A stretch of DNA of 64,000 nucleotides, taken from Paenibacillus sp. XY044. GTDB lineage: Bacteria; Bacillota; Bacilli; Paenibacillales; Paenibacillaceae. Below are positions 9,317 through 18,251 of this stretch, in pieces (position 1 is the stretch's first letter; every line of letters begins with the position of its first letter). The stretch is from positions 744,001 to 808,000 of the forward strand of contig NZ_NQMO01000002.1 in the NCBI RefSeq assembly GCF_002257645.1. Reading direction: 5' to 3'. Under the pieces are notes generated by a model. It did not search any database and was not told the DNA's origin. It saw nothing but the letters and a program-made list of their open reading frames with translations. The position numbers and the translations under genes are program-made.

Positions 9317-10236
9317 TGCCCGCCGTCTCCTTCCGTGATGTCGAAAAAGAATTGTTCAAGCGTCCGGGGACGGCAGCTAATGGATCGAATGGTCACGCCG
9401 CTCGCCACGAGCAGCTGATTCAGCTTGTAGGAGCAATCGCTGTCTGTTTGGACGACGAGTTTGCCTTGGGAGCGGGAGACGGAAATGACCTCAGGGACGG
9501 TTGTTACAAGCTGTTCCGCTTTGTCCGGTTCCGGCGTGACGATTTCAACGGTTTCTGGGCCCGCAGCGAGGAGCTGGCCGACCTCAACCTCAGCGATCAG
9601 CTTCCCTTTCCGGATGACGCCTGCCCTGTTGCATATTTGTTCGACTTCATGGAGCAAATGGCTTGAAATGAGAAAAGAGATATTCTGCTCTGCTGCAAGC
9701 TGTGCGATCAGTTCCTTGATTTCCTTCATTCCTTGCGGGTCCAGTCCGTTGGTCGGTTCATCCAAAATGATCAGCTGCGGCCTGTTTAGAAGCGCGCCTG
9801 CAATACCCAAACGCTGCTTCATGCCCAGCGAATAAGAGCCGACTTTATCTTTGGCCCGGTCGGACAATCCGGCGATTTCAAGCACTTCATCCACTTTTGT
9901 CCGGGTGACGCCCGGTAAAAGGTTAGCCGTCAGCTTGAGATTGTCATATGCGGAAAGATAGGCGTAGAACGCCGGACTTTCGACAATGGCCCCTACATGG
10001 GCAATCGCGTCCTTAAAACGCGTTTTCAGATGAAAGCCGCCAATCCGGACTTCGCCGGCATCGGGATGGACGAGTCCGGTCAGCATTCGGATCGTTGTCG
10101 TTTTTCCGGAACCGTTCGTGCCGAGGAAGCCATAAATATCTCCCTTTTCGATCCGCAGATCCAGACGGTCCACAACGGTTCTGGACCCGAACGTTTTAGT
10201 CAAACCCTTTGCTTCCAGCAGTACATGATCTCCCAT
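9313..10236 (-). CDS. ABC transporter ATP-binding protein (BcrA/LanF type)
   Basis: A 307-aa cytoplasmic ATPase. Walker A is GTNGSGKTT, the signature is a variant (YSLGMKQRLG), Walker B is LIILDEPTNGLDP, and the H-loop is SSHLLHE. A C-terminal extension of ~90 residues is typical of the BcrA/LanF group. ATG 10236 is chosen because GGAGGAG lies 6 nt upstream; longer in-frame starts exist without a site. It is the first gene of the five-gene minus-strand operon (ATPase, two permeases, regulator, kinase). Confidence 0.92.
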   Translation of the reverse strand: MGDHVLLEAKGLTKTFGSRTVVDRLDLRIEKGDIYGFLGTNGSGKTTTIRMLTGLVHPDAGEVRIGGFHLKTRFKDAIAHVGAIVESPAFYAYLSAYDNLKLTANLLPGVTRTKVDEVLEIAGLSDRAKDKVGSYSLGMKQRLGIAGALLNRPQLIILDEPTNGLDPQGMKEIKELIAQLAAEQNISFLISSHLLHEVEQICNRAGVIRKGKLIAEVEVGQLLAAGPETVEIVTPEPDKAEQLVTTVPEVISVSRSQGKLVVQTDSDCSYKLNQLLVASGVTIRSISCRPRTLEQFFFDITEGDGGQ

Positions 10237-10382
10237 AGCATTCTCCTCCAATATTTCAGTGGTTCCGTTCTTCTTCAATCGTAATGGCTGAAAATAAAAC
10301 ACCCACTTCTGAAAAATAAAAGATGGATATGGAAATCATTAAAATTTGATAAAGTCGTCGCGGCTTTGGCACCAAATAAGAA

Positions 10383-10407
10383 AAAGCCCTTGGGTTCCAA
10401 GGGCTTT
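10383..10407 (-). terminator. Rho-independent terminator of the P450 gene
   Basis: The minus strand reads AAAGCCCTTGG-AAC-CCAAGGGCTTT followed by a T-rich tract, 17 nt after the P450 stop. Confidence 0.85.
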
Positions 10408-10423
10408 CTTCAGAAATCATGAT

Positions 10424-11680
10424 TTAAAAGGCCACAGGCAGGGCAGCCAGCCCTTGGGAGCTGAGCGTAAAGTTCCAAGGGACGTCTTCCCGGGGAATGC
10501 TCAGCCGCAGGTCGGGCAAGCGATTCAGCAGCGTCGTAAAGGCGATGTCACCTTCAATGCGGGCCAGCGGCGCTCCCAGGCACATATGGATGCCGTGGCC
10601 AAAGGCGAGGTGCCGGTTGATTTTGCGCGTAATGTCCAGCTCTTCGGACTGCTCGAACTGGCGCTCGTCCCTATTGGCCGATTTCAGCACGGGGATCACC
10701 GCATCGCCTTTCTTAATGGACTGCCCGGCGAGCACGATGTCCTCCGTGGCAAAGCGCGGTCCGGAAATGGTGGCCGGCCCGTTGAAGCGAAGCAATTCCT
10801 CAACGGCGGACGGCACCAGACTCGGCTCGGCCTTGAGTCGCTCCAGCTGCTCCGGATGATCCAGCAGCATCAGGCTGCCGGTGGCGATCAGGTTTGAGGT
10901 GGTTTCGTGGCCGGCGAAAATGAGCAGGGTGATCATCGACACGAGCTCGGTTTCCGTGAGCCGATCTCCTTCCTCTTCGATCGCGATCAGCTGGCTGATA
11001 AGGTCGTCCGCAGGCTGCTGCCGTTTGGAAGCCACCAACCGGGCGGTATACTCGCCGAAGGCGCGCAGGTTCTCTTCAACGCCCGGCTCGCGTCTTCCCA
11101 GTCCAAGCCCGTGGGCGAGAGCGGCGGACCAGGTATGTATCTGCTCCCGGTCTTCCTGGGGGACGCCGAGCATTTCGGAAATGACGTTAATCGGGAGCGG
11201 GTAGGCATAGTCCTTGACGATGTCCATCTCGCCTTGCGCCTGGACCTTGTCGAGCAGTTCGTCGGCGATCTCCTGCACGCGGGGACGAAGGCTCTCCATG
11301 TATCTGGGCGAGAACGCCTTGGATACCAGGCTCCGCAGCCGCCGGTGGTCAGGGTCATCGACCGTGAGCATGGAGTGGCCGGTGAAAAAGGTGGGAGGCG
11401 CGGACGAATCCGAACCGCCGGCCAAACTCTTCCTGAAATCTTCGTTGCCGTCGATCGAGGCGGGGTCCACCGTGAAATGGGCATGGTCTTTGAGGACCTG
11501 CGTCACTTCCTCCATCCGGGTGACCATCCACGCTTGGCGATCGGGTCCGCCCATAGGAAACGGGACCGGTATGACGGCATTCATTTCCCGTATCCGGGCA
11601 AATACCGGAAACGGATTTTCCCCGCTGGTACCGCTGAAAATATTCAGCGCTTCCGGGGTAATGGGATCTGACGGATTCAT
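10424..11680 (-). CDS. cytochrome P450 (CYP107-like)
   Basis: A 418-aa soluble bacterial P450 monooxygenase. Visible motifs are the oxygen-activating I-helix AGHETT, the K-helix ExxR in VEELLRFNGP, and the haem-binding loop FGHGIHMCLGAPLAR (Cys ~367). It needs separate ferredoxin and reductase partners, which are not adjacent. The substrate is unknown. It is divergent from a TetR regulator, a common arrangement for inducible detoxification or secondary-metabolism P450s. The ATG follows AAAGGATG. Confidence 0.93.
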   Translation of the reverse strand: MNPSDPITPEALNIFSGTSGENPFPVFARIREMNAVIPVPFPMGGPDRQAWMVTRMEEVTQVLKDHAHFTVDPASIDGNEDFRKSLAGGSDSSAPPTFFTGHSMLTVDDPDHRRLRSLVSKAFSPRYMESLRPRVQEIADELLDKVQAQGEMDIVKDYAYPLPINVISEMLGVPQEDREQIHTWSAALAHGLGLGRREPGVEENLRAFGEYTARLVASKRQQPADDLISQLIAIEEEGDRLTETELVSMITLLIFAGHETTSNLIATGSLMLLDHPEQLERLKAEPSLVPSAVEELLRFNGPATISGPRFATEDIVLAGQSIKKGDAVIPVLKSANRDERQFEQSEELDITRKINRHLAFGHGIHMCLGAPLARIEGDIAFTTLLNRLPDLRLSIPREDVPWNFTLSSQGLAALPVAF

Positions 11681-11876
11681 AATTAAACCATCCTTTCACA
11701 AGTTGAGTACTTTGGCCTTGCTGCACAGGACGGAGCTTCCTTAGGTATGATCAAATGGTTGAAATAAGCTGTGATTTCAGGTAGGGTAACGGCATAGCTC
11801 ATCCCAAAAATGCTTGGAGTACGATGTTCGCGCTGATCTGTTCGGATTTTGCATTGTGGATTGCGCTTAAATTCAA

Positions 11877-11896
11877 TATAATGTCACTGAGTGACA
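11877..11896. promoter_or_regulatory. -10 element and palindromic operator of the P450-linked TetR
   Basis: TATAAT (11877-11882) is overlapped by the perfect inverted repeat TGTCACT-G-AGTGACA (11882-11896), 25 bp before the TetR start. Such placement fits autorepression, and divergent control of the P450 gene is plausible. Confidence 0.6.
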
Positions 11897-11921
11897 AAAG
11901 TCAATGAAGGAAGAGTTTGAG

Positions 11922-12539
11922 ATGAATCCTAAAGAAAACATACATCCCATAGAAGCGCCTGCTGGCCTGCGTGAACGAAAGAAGCGTCTGGCCCAAGCGG
12001 CGATCGAAGAAGCGGCGCTCCGGCTATTTCAGCAGAAGGGCTATGAGCAAACCTCAATTCAGGACATTGCCGACGCGGTAACGATGTCGTCGCGTACGTT
12101 CTTTCGGTATTATGCGTCCAAAGAGGAAGTGCTCTCGGGACCGATCCGCAGCACGCAGCTGGATGGAATCCGCTTCCTGCAGGAAGAGGCGCCCCCGGCA
12201 TCACCCCATGCCGCCCTGCGTTCGGTCTTCAGCTACCTGGCCGGCCAATATCAGCAGCAGCGCCCGGGTCTTTTGCTCCGCTACCGGATTGCCGGACAAA
12301 CGCCCTCCATCGCCTCGCTGTTTCTGTATACGCTGATGGAAACGGAGCCGACCCTCTGCCATGAGCTAAGCTCAAGGCTTGAATCCGCGGTGGACCGAAA
12401 CGAGGTCCGTTTTTTAGTGGCAGTCTATATGGCTGCACTGCGCGTTTCCATTGAGGAATGGATGGAGCAGGAGGACGGTGCAAATCTGGTCGATATACTG
12501 TACCGCCACATGGACCGGCTTTCCTCCATGCCGGGTTGA
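11922..12539 (+). CDS. TetR-family transcriptional regulator
   Basis: A 205-aa regulator. The N-terminal helix-turn-helix is about residues 20-65 (AALRLFQQKGYEQTS and SSRTFFRYYASKEEV). The FFRYY motif and the C-terminal half resemble regulators of P450 or efflux genes. The inner ATG 11922 is preferred because GGAAGAG precedes it; the ATG at 11904 lies almost on the operator and has no ribosome site. It is divergent from the P450 gene; the palindrome at 11882-11896 is the probable binding site. Confidence 0.88.
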   Translation: MNPKENIHPIEAPAGLRERKKRLAQAAIEEAALRLFQQKGYEQTSIQDIADAVTMSSRTFFRYYASKEEVLSGPIRSTQLDGIRFLQEEAPPASPHAALRSVFSYLAGQYQQQRPGLLLRYRIAGQTPSIASLFLYTLMETEPTLCHELSSRLESAVDRNEVRFLVAVYMAALRVSIEEWMEQEDGANLVDILYRHMDRLSSMPG

Positions 12540-12556
12540 GGTCTAGAAGTTAAACG

Positions 12557-12586
12557 AAAAATTCCGCGGAAATCGCGGAATTTTTT
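12557..12586 (+). terminator. Rho-independent terminator after TetR
   Basis: Stem AAATTCCGCG / CGCGGAATTT with a 5-nt loop, followed by a T run. Confidence 0.88.
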
Positions 12587-12717
12587 GCTGCAGTTATATG
12601 CAATAACAGGTCATCTGATGGCAAACACATCTGCAACATTAATCCTTTATGATCAGATTTAAGTTGATAACTCAACAATATGTGCTGGCATACTCCCATT
12701 TTAGAGGAGGAGATCGC

Positions 12718-13863
12718 TTGAATTTGGATTCTACGCTCGATACTTCGGTAAAACCATTCAGGATTGATGTTCCCCAAGCCGCGCTCGATGACCTGCAGGA
12801 GCGTTTGAGCCGATCCCGCTGGCCGGACGAAATCCCGGGAACGGCAGGAAAATACGGCGCGGGACTGGATGACATCCGGGGTTTAACGGATCATTGGCAA
12901 AACGGTTACGATTGGCGCGCTCATGAGGAGCGGATCAACCGCTATCCGCAGTACATGACCACCATTGACGGAGCCTCCATTCATTTTCTGCATGTCCGTT
13001 CTCCCGAGCCGGATGCGTTCCCGCTCATTCTTACGCACGGGTGGCCCGGCTCCTTCGTCGAATTTCTGGACATCATCGGCCCTCTAACCGATCCCAAGGC
13101 TTACGGCGGAAATCCGGAGGACGCCTTTCATGTGGTTATACCGTCCATTCCTGGATACGGCTTTTCCGGGCCGACGACGGAAACCGGCTGGAACGTCCCG
13201 CGGATCGCGCGTGCCTGGGCGGAATTGATGAAGCGGCTTGGCTACGAGCGGTACGGGGCGCAGGGCGGCGATTGGGGTTCGAATATTTCCCGGACGCTGG
13301 CAGACGTGGATCCGGAGCATGCCTGCGCCGTGCATCTCAACTATCTGCCCTGGATGCCGAAGGAGGAACTGGATGAACCTAGCGCAGAGGAGGGACGCAG
13401 AATCGCCAAAATGAAAGCCTACGTTGCCCAGCCAGCGGGGCATACGGGCATCCAGGGCTCACGTCCGATGACGCTGGCCTATGCGCTGAACGACTCGCCC
13501 GTCGGGCAATTGGCCTGGATCGCAGACAAATTTGCCGATTGGACGGATCCCCGGTTCCCGGTCACGGCCGACCAGCTGCTGACCAACGTCATGGTGTACT
13601 GGCTGACGGGCACCTCGGGTTCCGCCGCGCGGCTGTACTACGAAAATGCGCAGCTTAAAGGCCAGCCGATTCCTTGCCCGGCTCCCATAGGCGTCGCGGT
13701 GCTCCCATACGATCTGATCCAGCCGGTCCGCCGGATTGCCGAGCACCAGTATTCCGTCGTGCACTGGTCGGAGTTTGACCGGGGCGGCCATTTCGCTGCC
13801 ATGGAGGTGCAGGATCGGCTTGCCGACGATCTGCGCTCCTTCTTCCGGCGGTTTAGGGACTAA
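12718..13863 (+). CDS. epoxide hydrolase (EHN-domain alpha/beta hydrolase)
   Basis: A 381-aa enzyme of the microsomal/juvenile-hormone epoxide hydrolase family. An N-terminal EHN domain (about residues 10-115, with LQERLSRSRWPDE) is followed by an alpha/beta-hydrolase core. HGWPGS forms the oxyanion region, GGDWGS holds the nucleophilic Asp, and GGHFAAME holds the catalytic His. It would open an epoxide to a diol. TTG 12718 is chosen because GGAGG lies 7 nt upstream. With the nearby P450 and aldo/keto reductase it could form an oxidative detoxification set, but each gene has its own terminator. Confidence 0.92.
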   Translation: MNLDSTLDTSVKPFRIDVPQAALDDLQERLSRSRWPDEIPGTAGKYGAGLDDIRGLTDHWQNGYDWRAHEERINRYPQYMTTIDGASIHFLHVRSPEPDAFPLILTHGWPGSFVEFLDIIGPLTDPKAYGGNPEDAFHVVIPSIPGYGFSGPTTETGWNVPRIARAWAELMKRLGYERYGAQGGDWGSNISRTLADVDPEHACAVHLNYLPWMPKEELDEPSAEEGRRIAKMKAYVAQPAGHTGIQGSRPMTLAYALNDSPVGQLAWIADKFADWTDPRFPVTADQLLTNVMVYWLTGTSGSAARLYYENAQLKGQPIPCPAPIGVAVLPYDLIQPVRRIAEHQYSVVHWSEFDRGGHFAAMEVQDRLADDLRSFFRRFRD

Positions 13864-13878
13864 TCCCATAAACAGCAA

Positions 13879-13912
13879 GAAAACACCTTGAAGTCTCAAG
13901 GTGTTTTCTTTA
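13879..13912. terminator. terminator between epoxide hydrolase and aldo/keto reductase
   Basis: AAAACACCTTGA / TCAAGGTGTTTT stem with a short loop and T-rich tail, between convergent genes. It may work in both directions. Confidence 0.8.
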
Positions 13913-13941
13913 TTATCAGGCAAGTTTTCTTCTAATGTCGT

Positions 13942-14919
13942 TTACCAAGCGTAAGCCCGAGGGGCTTCTCCGCCGGGACCCGGGAAAATCTCGTCCAGAC
14001 GCGCCAGCACGTCTTCGCTGAGCTCGAGCTCCACGACGCGGAGCGTCTGCTCGAACTGCTCCAACGTCCGCGGTCCGATGATCGGGGCCGTCATGGCCGG
14101 ATGCACCAGCGTCCAGGTGAGCGCTACCGTTGCTTCGGATTCGCCCAGCTCTTTACACAGCTTCGAGAACTGCTCGAGCTGCGGGCGCAGCTTCTCAAGC
14201 CGCTCGGTCTGGCGCGCGGTCCGCGTTCCTTCCTTCGGGTTCAGGTTGCCGCCAAGCACGCCGCCGTCCAGCGGGCTCCAGGCGATCACGCCGATACCGT
14301 GCTCTTCCGCGGCAGGGAGCACTTCAAGCTCCGGCAGCCGGCAGAGCAGGCTGTATTTATGCTGCTCGGACACGAGGCCAAGCTGGCCGCGCTTCTCCGC
14401 TTCATACTGCGCTTTCACCAGGTCGCGTCCGGCAAAGTTGCTGGCGCCGACGTATCCGATTTTTCCCTGGTTCTGATGAATTTGAAAAGCGTTCCAGAGC
14501 TCATCCCAGGACACGTTCCGGTCCACATGGTGCATTTGGTAGAGCTCGATATGGTCCGTTTGCAGTCTGCGGAGCGAGCCTTCCAGGTGGCGGCGGATCT
14601 TGAATGCGGAAAGTCCTCCTTGCTCATTGGGATCGACGATGGGATGCTCCATGTTGCCGTACACTTTCGTGGCGAGCACGACTTTTTCCCGTCTTCCGCC
14701 ACCCTGGGCGAACCAGCGGCCGATGATTTCCTCGGTCCATCCGCGGCGCTCGTTACCGCCGTAGACGTTGGCCGTATCGAAGAAATTGACACCTGCGTCG
14801 AGGGCTGCATCCATAATCTTGAAGGCTTCCTTCTCCTCGGTACTTGGACCAAAATTCATCGTACCGAGGCAAAGACGACTGACCTTTAATCCTGTTTTTC
14901 CCAAATAGGTATACTTCAC
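13942..14919 (-). CDS. aldo/keto reductase
   Basis: A 325-aa NADPH-dependent TIM-barrel oxidoreductase of the YajO/IolS-like branch. It has GVNFFDTANVYG (catalytic Asp and Tyr), ATKVYG (Lys) and QMHHVDRNVSWDE (His), then the cofactor-binding APIIGPRTLEQFEQ near the C-terminus. It would reduce aldehydes or ketones. The start is a GTG with AAGGAGG about 10 nt upstream. It stands alone. Confidence 0.93.
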   Translation of the reverse strand: MKYTYLGKTGLKVSRLCLGTMNFGPSTEEKEAFKIMDAALDAGVNFFDTANVYGGNERRGWTEEIIGRWFAQGGGRREKVVLATKVYGNMEHPIVDPNEQGGLSAFKIRRHLEGSLRRLQTDHIELYQMHHVDRNVSWDELWNAFQIHQNQGKIGYVGASNFAGRDLVKAQYEAEKRGQLGLVSEQHKYSLLCRLPELEVLPAAEEHGIGVIAWSPLDGGVLGGNLNPKEGTRTARQTERLEKLRPQLEQFSKLCKELGESEATVALTWTLVHPAMTAPIIGPRTLEQFEQTLRVVELELSEDVLARLDEIFPGPGGEAPRAYAW

Positions 14920-15049
14920 GTTTCAATTTCCTCCTTTTCCTGGTGGATTCGGTAACATTATAATTCTTCTTTCGGTTTCTGGTAAGCACTGAAAAAAAGT
15001 ATACTAAGTGAACCTCGTGTTACTTGAGCCTTTAAATCCTTTTTCTTGG

Positions 15050-15667
15050 TCATCCCATAAACAGGCTGTAAGCCAGATAAGCGGCCGTACCCCACATAAT
15101 GATGGCGGAGAGGATGTTCAGCCATGATCGCAGCTTGCCTGTGGAATCCAGTCTACGGGCGGCTCGGCCGGCCGAAGCGAGTCCGGCAAACCAAACCCAT
15201 GAGACGGTGATGCATGCCGCGCCGAACGCCAGCCTTTCCCCGCCGGCATAGTTTAAAGAGCTTGTGCCCACCACGCCGACGGTGTCCAGAATCGCATGCG
15301 GATTGAGCAGGGACACCGACACGGCAAAGGCGATTTGCTTACGCGTTGAAAAAGACCGGGAGGCCTCCCCGTTTTGGACAGCCGGTTTGCTGGTTAACGT
15401 AATGTAGCCCATGTACAGCAGGAAAGGAATCCCCAGTGAAAAAAGGACGGTCTTGATCCATGCATATTCAAGAACGACGACGGAAACGCCCATGATCGCC
15501 AGAGAAATCAGCAGCGTATCGCAAAGGGATGCGGCAGCGACAGCCGGCAGTGCCCGGGTTAAGCGGGTGTGGGCTGCGCCTTGGCTGAACACAAACAGGT
15601 TTTGGACACCGAGCGGCAGAATCAGCCCCAAGGCCAATATGAATCCGTGAAGTATGGCGTGTATCAT
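15050..15667 (-). CDS. LysE/ArgO-family amino acid exporter
   Basis: A 205-aa membrane protein with about six transmembrane helices. The N-terminal LILPLGVQNLFVFSQG and the central SLLNPHAILDTVGVVG are typical of LysE/ArgO exporters of basic amino acids. AGGAGG precedes the ATG. It is divergent from a MocR-type regulator over a 125-bp spacer with a 9-bp inverted repeat, so export is probably controlled by that regulator. Substrate assignment is by family only. Confidence 0.9.
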   Translation of the reverse strand: MIHAILHGFILALGLILPLGVQNLFVFSQGAAHTRLTRALPAVAAASLCDTLLISLAIMGVSVVVLEYAWIKTVLFSLGIPFLLYMGYITLTSKPAVQNGEASRSFSTRKQIAFAVSVSLLNPHAILDTVGVVGTSSLNYAGGERLAFGAACITVSWVWFAGLASAGRAARRLDSTGKLRSWLNILSAIIMWGTAAYLAYSLFMG

Positions 15668-15725
15668 ATCATTCCTCCTGTAATGCCCCTATTTTATAGG
15701 AGGCGCCCGCTCGGATCTCCATCCA

Positions 15726-15751
15726 ATTGGTTGGTTAAGGACCCAACCAAT
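15726..15751. promoter_or_regulatory. inverted repeat between lysE-like and mocR-like genes
   Basis: ATTGGTTGG and CCAACCAAT form a 9-bp inverted repeat with an 8-nt spacer in the divergent promoter region. It is the best candidate operator of the GntR/MocR regulator. Confidence 0.5.
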
Positions 15752-15792
15752 CTGATAAAATAAACATAACAATCAATATAGGAAGAGGATTT

Positions 15793-17241
15793 ATGAGAGA
15801 CGAAGAATGGCGTTTGGATAAATCGTCGCCGGTGCCGCTGCACAGGCAGATTTACGATGTTTTGCAGGGAAAAATCATGAACGGGGAATGGCCGGTCGGC
15901 ACCAGGATCCCTCCGCAACGGGAGCTGGCCGCCCGGTTTCAAGTCAACCGCAGCACGGTGGTTTATGCGCTCGGCGAGCTCGCTGCTAATGGGCTCATCG
16001 AGTCTAAGGTTGGACAAGGAACCGTGGTAGTCAACAACACATGGAATCTGCTTGCGAAAAGTCCGGCTCCCGACTGGAACCGCTACGTTCGGGCAGGGGC
16101 TTATCCGCCCAACATCCAGTTAATCCAGCGAATCAACCAGGCCGAGGCCAGGGCGGACATGATCCGGCTTGGAACAGGGGAGCTTTCGCCCGAGCTGCTT
16201 CCTACAGCCCATATGCAGGAGGTTATCGGGAAGGGGAGCGGCGGGCGTTTGTCGCTGGGTTATTCCGAGCCGAAAGGAAGCCGGTTTCTTCGGGAGACGC
16301 TCAGCGAATATTTGCGTTCGAAGGGAATCTCCGCTTCTCCGTCATCGATTCTGATCGTGTCGGGTGCGCTGCAAGGACTGCAGCTGATATCGGTGGGTCT
16401 GCTCCAGCACGGTTCGACCGTTCTGGCGGAGAATCCGTCTTACCTGAACTCCATTCACGTGTTTCAGTCGGCGGGAATCCGCCTCGCCGGCGTTCCGATG
16501 GATCTGGAAGGGATTCGTCCGGATGCGGTGGGACCGGCCAAGCATCAGCATCAGGCGGCGCTGCTGTATACGATCCCGAGCTTCCATAATCCGACCGGAC
16601 GGCTCATGTCCCGGGAGCGCCGGGAAGAGATGATGAAGGTTGCTGTCCGCGAGCGGCTGCCGGTCATCGAGGACGACGTGTACGCCGATTTGTGGCTGGA
16701 CGCACCGCCGCCCCCGCCGCTGAAGGCAGCCGATACGCAGGGCCTTGTCCTCTATATGGGCAGCATGTCCAAAACGCTTGGCCCGGGACTGCGGATCGGC
16801 TGGGTGGCCGGACCGGAACCGGTCATCGAAAGGCTGGCCGACATCAAAATGCAGACGGACTACGGCGCCAGCTCACTGTCCCAATATGCCGTAGCGGAGT
16901 GGCTGAGCACGGGCCGGTATGAGCAGCATCTCATCGATATCCGGCAGAAATTGAAGCTGCGCAGAGACTTTGCCCTCTCGATCATTCGGCAGTATTTTCA
17001 TGATCTGGCGGAGTGGGAGGTACCCGGAGGTGGGTTTTACATTTGGCTGCGGCTGCATCTTCCCCTCCCGGTTCACCAGCTGTTTGAGCAGGCCTTGAGA
17101 GAAGGTATCCTCTTAAACCCGGGGCAAATTTACGACCGGCATGACCGGCAGCACCTGCGCTTATCGTATGCGTATGCCTCTCTTCACGACCTGGAGCGGG
17201 GGTTGATCCGCCTGGCGGGAATAATTCGAGCCTATTTGTGA
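15793..17241 (+). CDS. MocR-type PLP-dependent transcriptional regulator (GntR + aminotransferase)
   Basis: A 482-aa fusion of an N-terminal GntR winged helix (about residues 10-75, GTRIPPQRELAARFQVNRST) and a fold-type-I aminotransferase-like domain (about 115-480). The PLP-binding lysine is in MGSMSKTLGPGLRIGW. Known members sense PLP, GABA or amino acids. Its divergent neighbour is a LysE exporter, so an amino acid effector is plausible. Confidence 0.93.
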   Translation: MRDEEWRLDKSSPVPLHRQIYDVLQGKIMNGEWPVGTRIPPQRELAARFQVNRSTVVYALGELAANGLIESKVGQGTVVVNNTWNLLAKSPAPDWNRYVRAGAYPPNIQLIQRINQAEARADMIRLGTGELSPELLPTAHMQEVIGKGSGGRLSLGYSEPKGSRFLRETLSEYLRSKGISASPSSILIVSGALQGLQLISVGLLQHGSTVLAENPSYLNSIHVFQSAGIRLAGVPMDLEGIRPDAVGPAKHQHQAALLYTIPSFHNPTGRLMSRERREEMMKVAVRERLPVIEDDVYADLWLDAPPPPPLKAADTQGLVLYMGSMSKTLGPGLRIGWVAGPEPVIERLADIKMQTDYGASSLSQYAVAEWLSTGRYEQHLIDIRQKLKLRRDFALSIIRQYFHDLAEWEVPGGGFYIWLRLHLPLPVHQLFEQALREGILLNPGQIYDRHDRQHLRLSYAYASLHDLERGLIRLAGIIRAYL

Positions 17242-17252
17242 TTCACCCTTGC

Positions 17253-17279
17253 GATCCAAACTTTTTGATCCAAACTTTT
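17253..17279. repeat. short tandem repeat in the rsbQ upstream region
   Basis: GATCCAAACTTTT occurs twice, offset by 14 nt, about 130 bp before the RsbQ-like gene. It may be a regulatory site or simple slippage. Confidence 0.4.
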
Positions 17280-17410
17280 GATATCATCCTTTCGTATGAT
17301 TTTCTAATCTTTTGTTCAGAAGGACGGGTTTAGTAGTATAATGAAATTTGTGTCGAAAGAAGATCATCCTAATGATTCGAATATAAATCTGTAAACAGGG
17401 AGGAAGCTTC

Positions 17411-18250
17411 ATGGATCATCAGCAGATTCTCGTCCGTAACAACGTCCAAGTCACTGGCAGCGGTACGCAGTATTTGATTTTTGCCCATGGCTTCGGCTGC
17501 GACCAGAACATGTGGCGTTTTGTCGCACCTGCTTTCGAAGAACATTATAAAGTGGTCTTGTTTGACTTTGTCGGATCCGGCAAGTCAGACATTCGGGCTT
17601 ATAATCCGGTCCGCTACGGAGACCTGGACGGATATGCCCAGGATGTACTGGATATATGCGAGGCGCTGGGAACCCGGGACGCCATTTTCGTCGGTCATTC
17701 CGTAGGTGCCATGATCGGCATCCTCGCTTCCATCCGTAGACCCGAATATTTTGAACGGCTGATTCTGGTCGGTCCTTCCGCACGGTATATAAACGACCTT
17801 CCCGATTACATCGGAGGCTTTGAACGCGAGGATTTGCTCGCCCTGATGGATATGATGGACAAAAATTACCGGGGATGGGCCAGCTATCTGGCACCTGTCA
17901 TTATGGGCAATCCGGGTAGTCCCGAATTGTCCGTCGAGCTTGAGCAGAGCTTCTGCGCAACCGATCCGAAGGTGGCCCGGCGGTTTGCCGAAGCGACGTT
18001 TCTTTCGGATTACCGGGAGGAGCTTGAACAGGTGAAGGTGCCTTCCTTGATTCTCCAATGCGCCGAAGACGTGATCGCACCGTTGGAAGCAGGAGCTTAT
18101 ATCCATACACACATGCCGGGTAGCGAATTTCAGCTCATGGATGCCACTGGCCATTGTCCGCATATGAGTCATCCCGATGAAACGGTGCGGCTGATCCAAG
18201 CCTATTTGACGTCGTCCCGGTCCGAACGGACATGTGAGCTTAGACGGTAG
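17411..18250 (+). CDS. rsbQ: RsbQ-like alpha/beta hydrolase
   Basis: A 279-aa serine hydrolase of the RsbQ/KAI2/D14 group. It has [12 protein letters not shown], the nucleophile elbow GHSVGAM (Ser ~96), and GHCPHMSHP (catalytic His); the acid is the Asp in CAEDVIAP. In Bacillus subtilis RsbQ works with RsbP, a PAS-PP2C phosphatase, to feed energy stress to sigma-B. Here the next gene is a PAS protein without a phosphatase domain, starting one base after this stop codon. A TATAAT box lies at ~17336. The small-molecule ligand is unknown in the family. Confidence 0.88.
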   Translation: MDHQQILVRNNVQVTGSGTQYLIFAHGFGCDQNMWRFVAPAFEEHYKVVLFDFVGSGKSDIRAYNPVRYGDLDGYAQDVLDICEALGTRDAIFVGHSVGAMIGILASIRRPEYFERLILVGPSARYINDLPDYIGGFEREDLLALMDMMDKNYRGWASYLAPVIMGNPGSPELSVELEQSFCATDPKVARRFAEATFLSDYREELEQVKVPSLILQCAEDVIAPLEAGAYIHTHMPGSEFQLMDATGHCPHMSHPDETVRLIQAYLTSSRSERTCELRR

Positions 18251-18251
18251 C

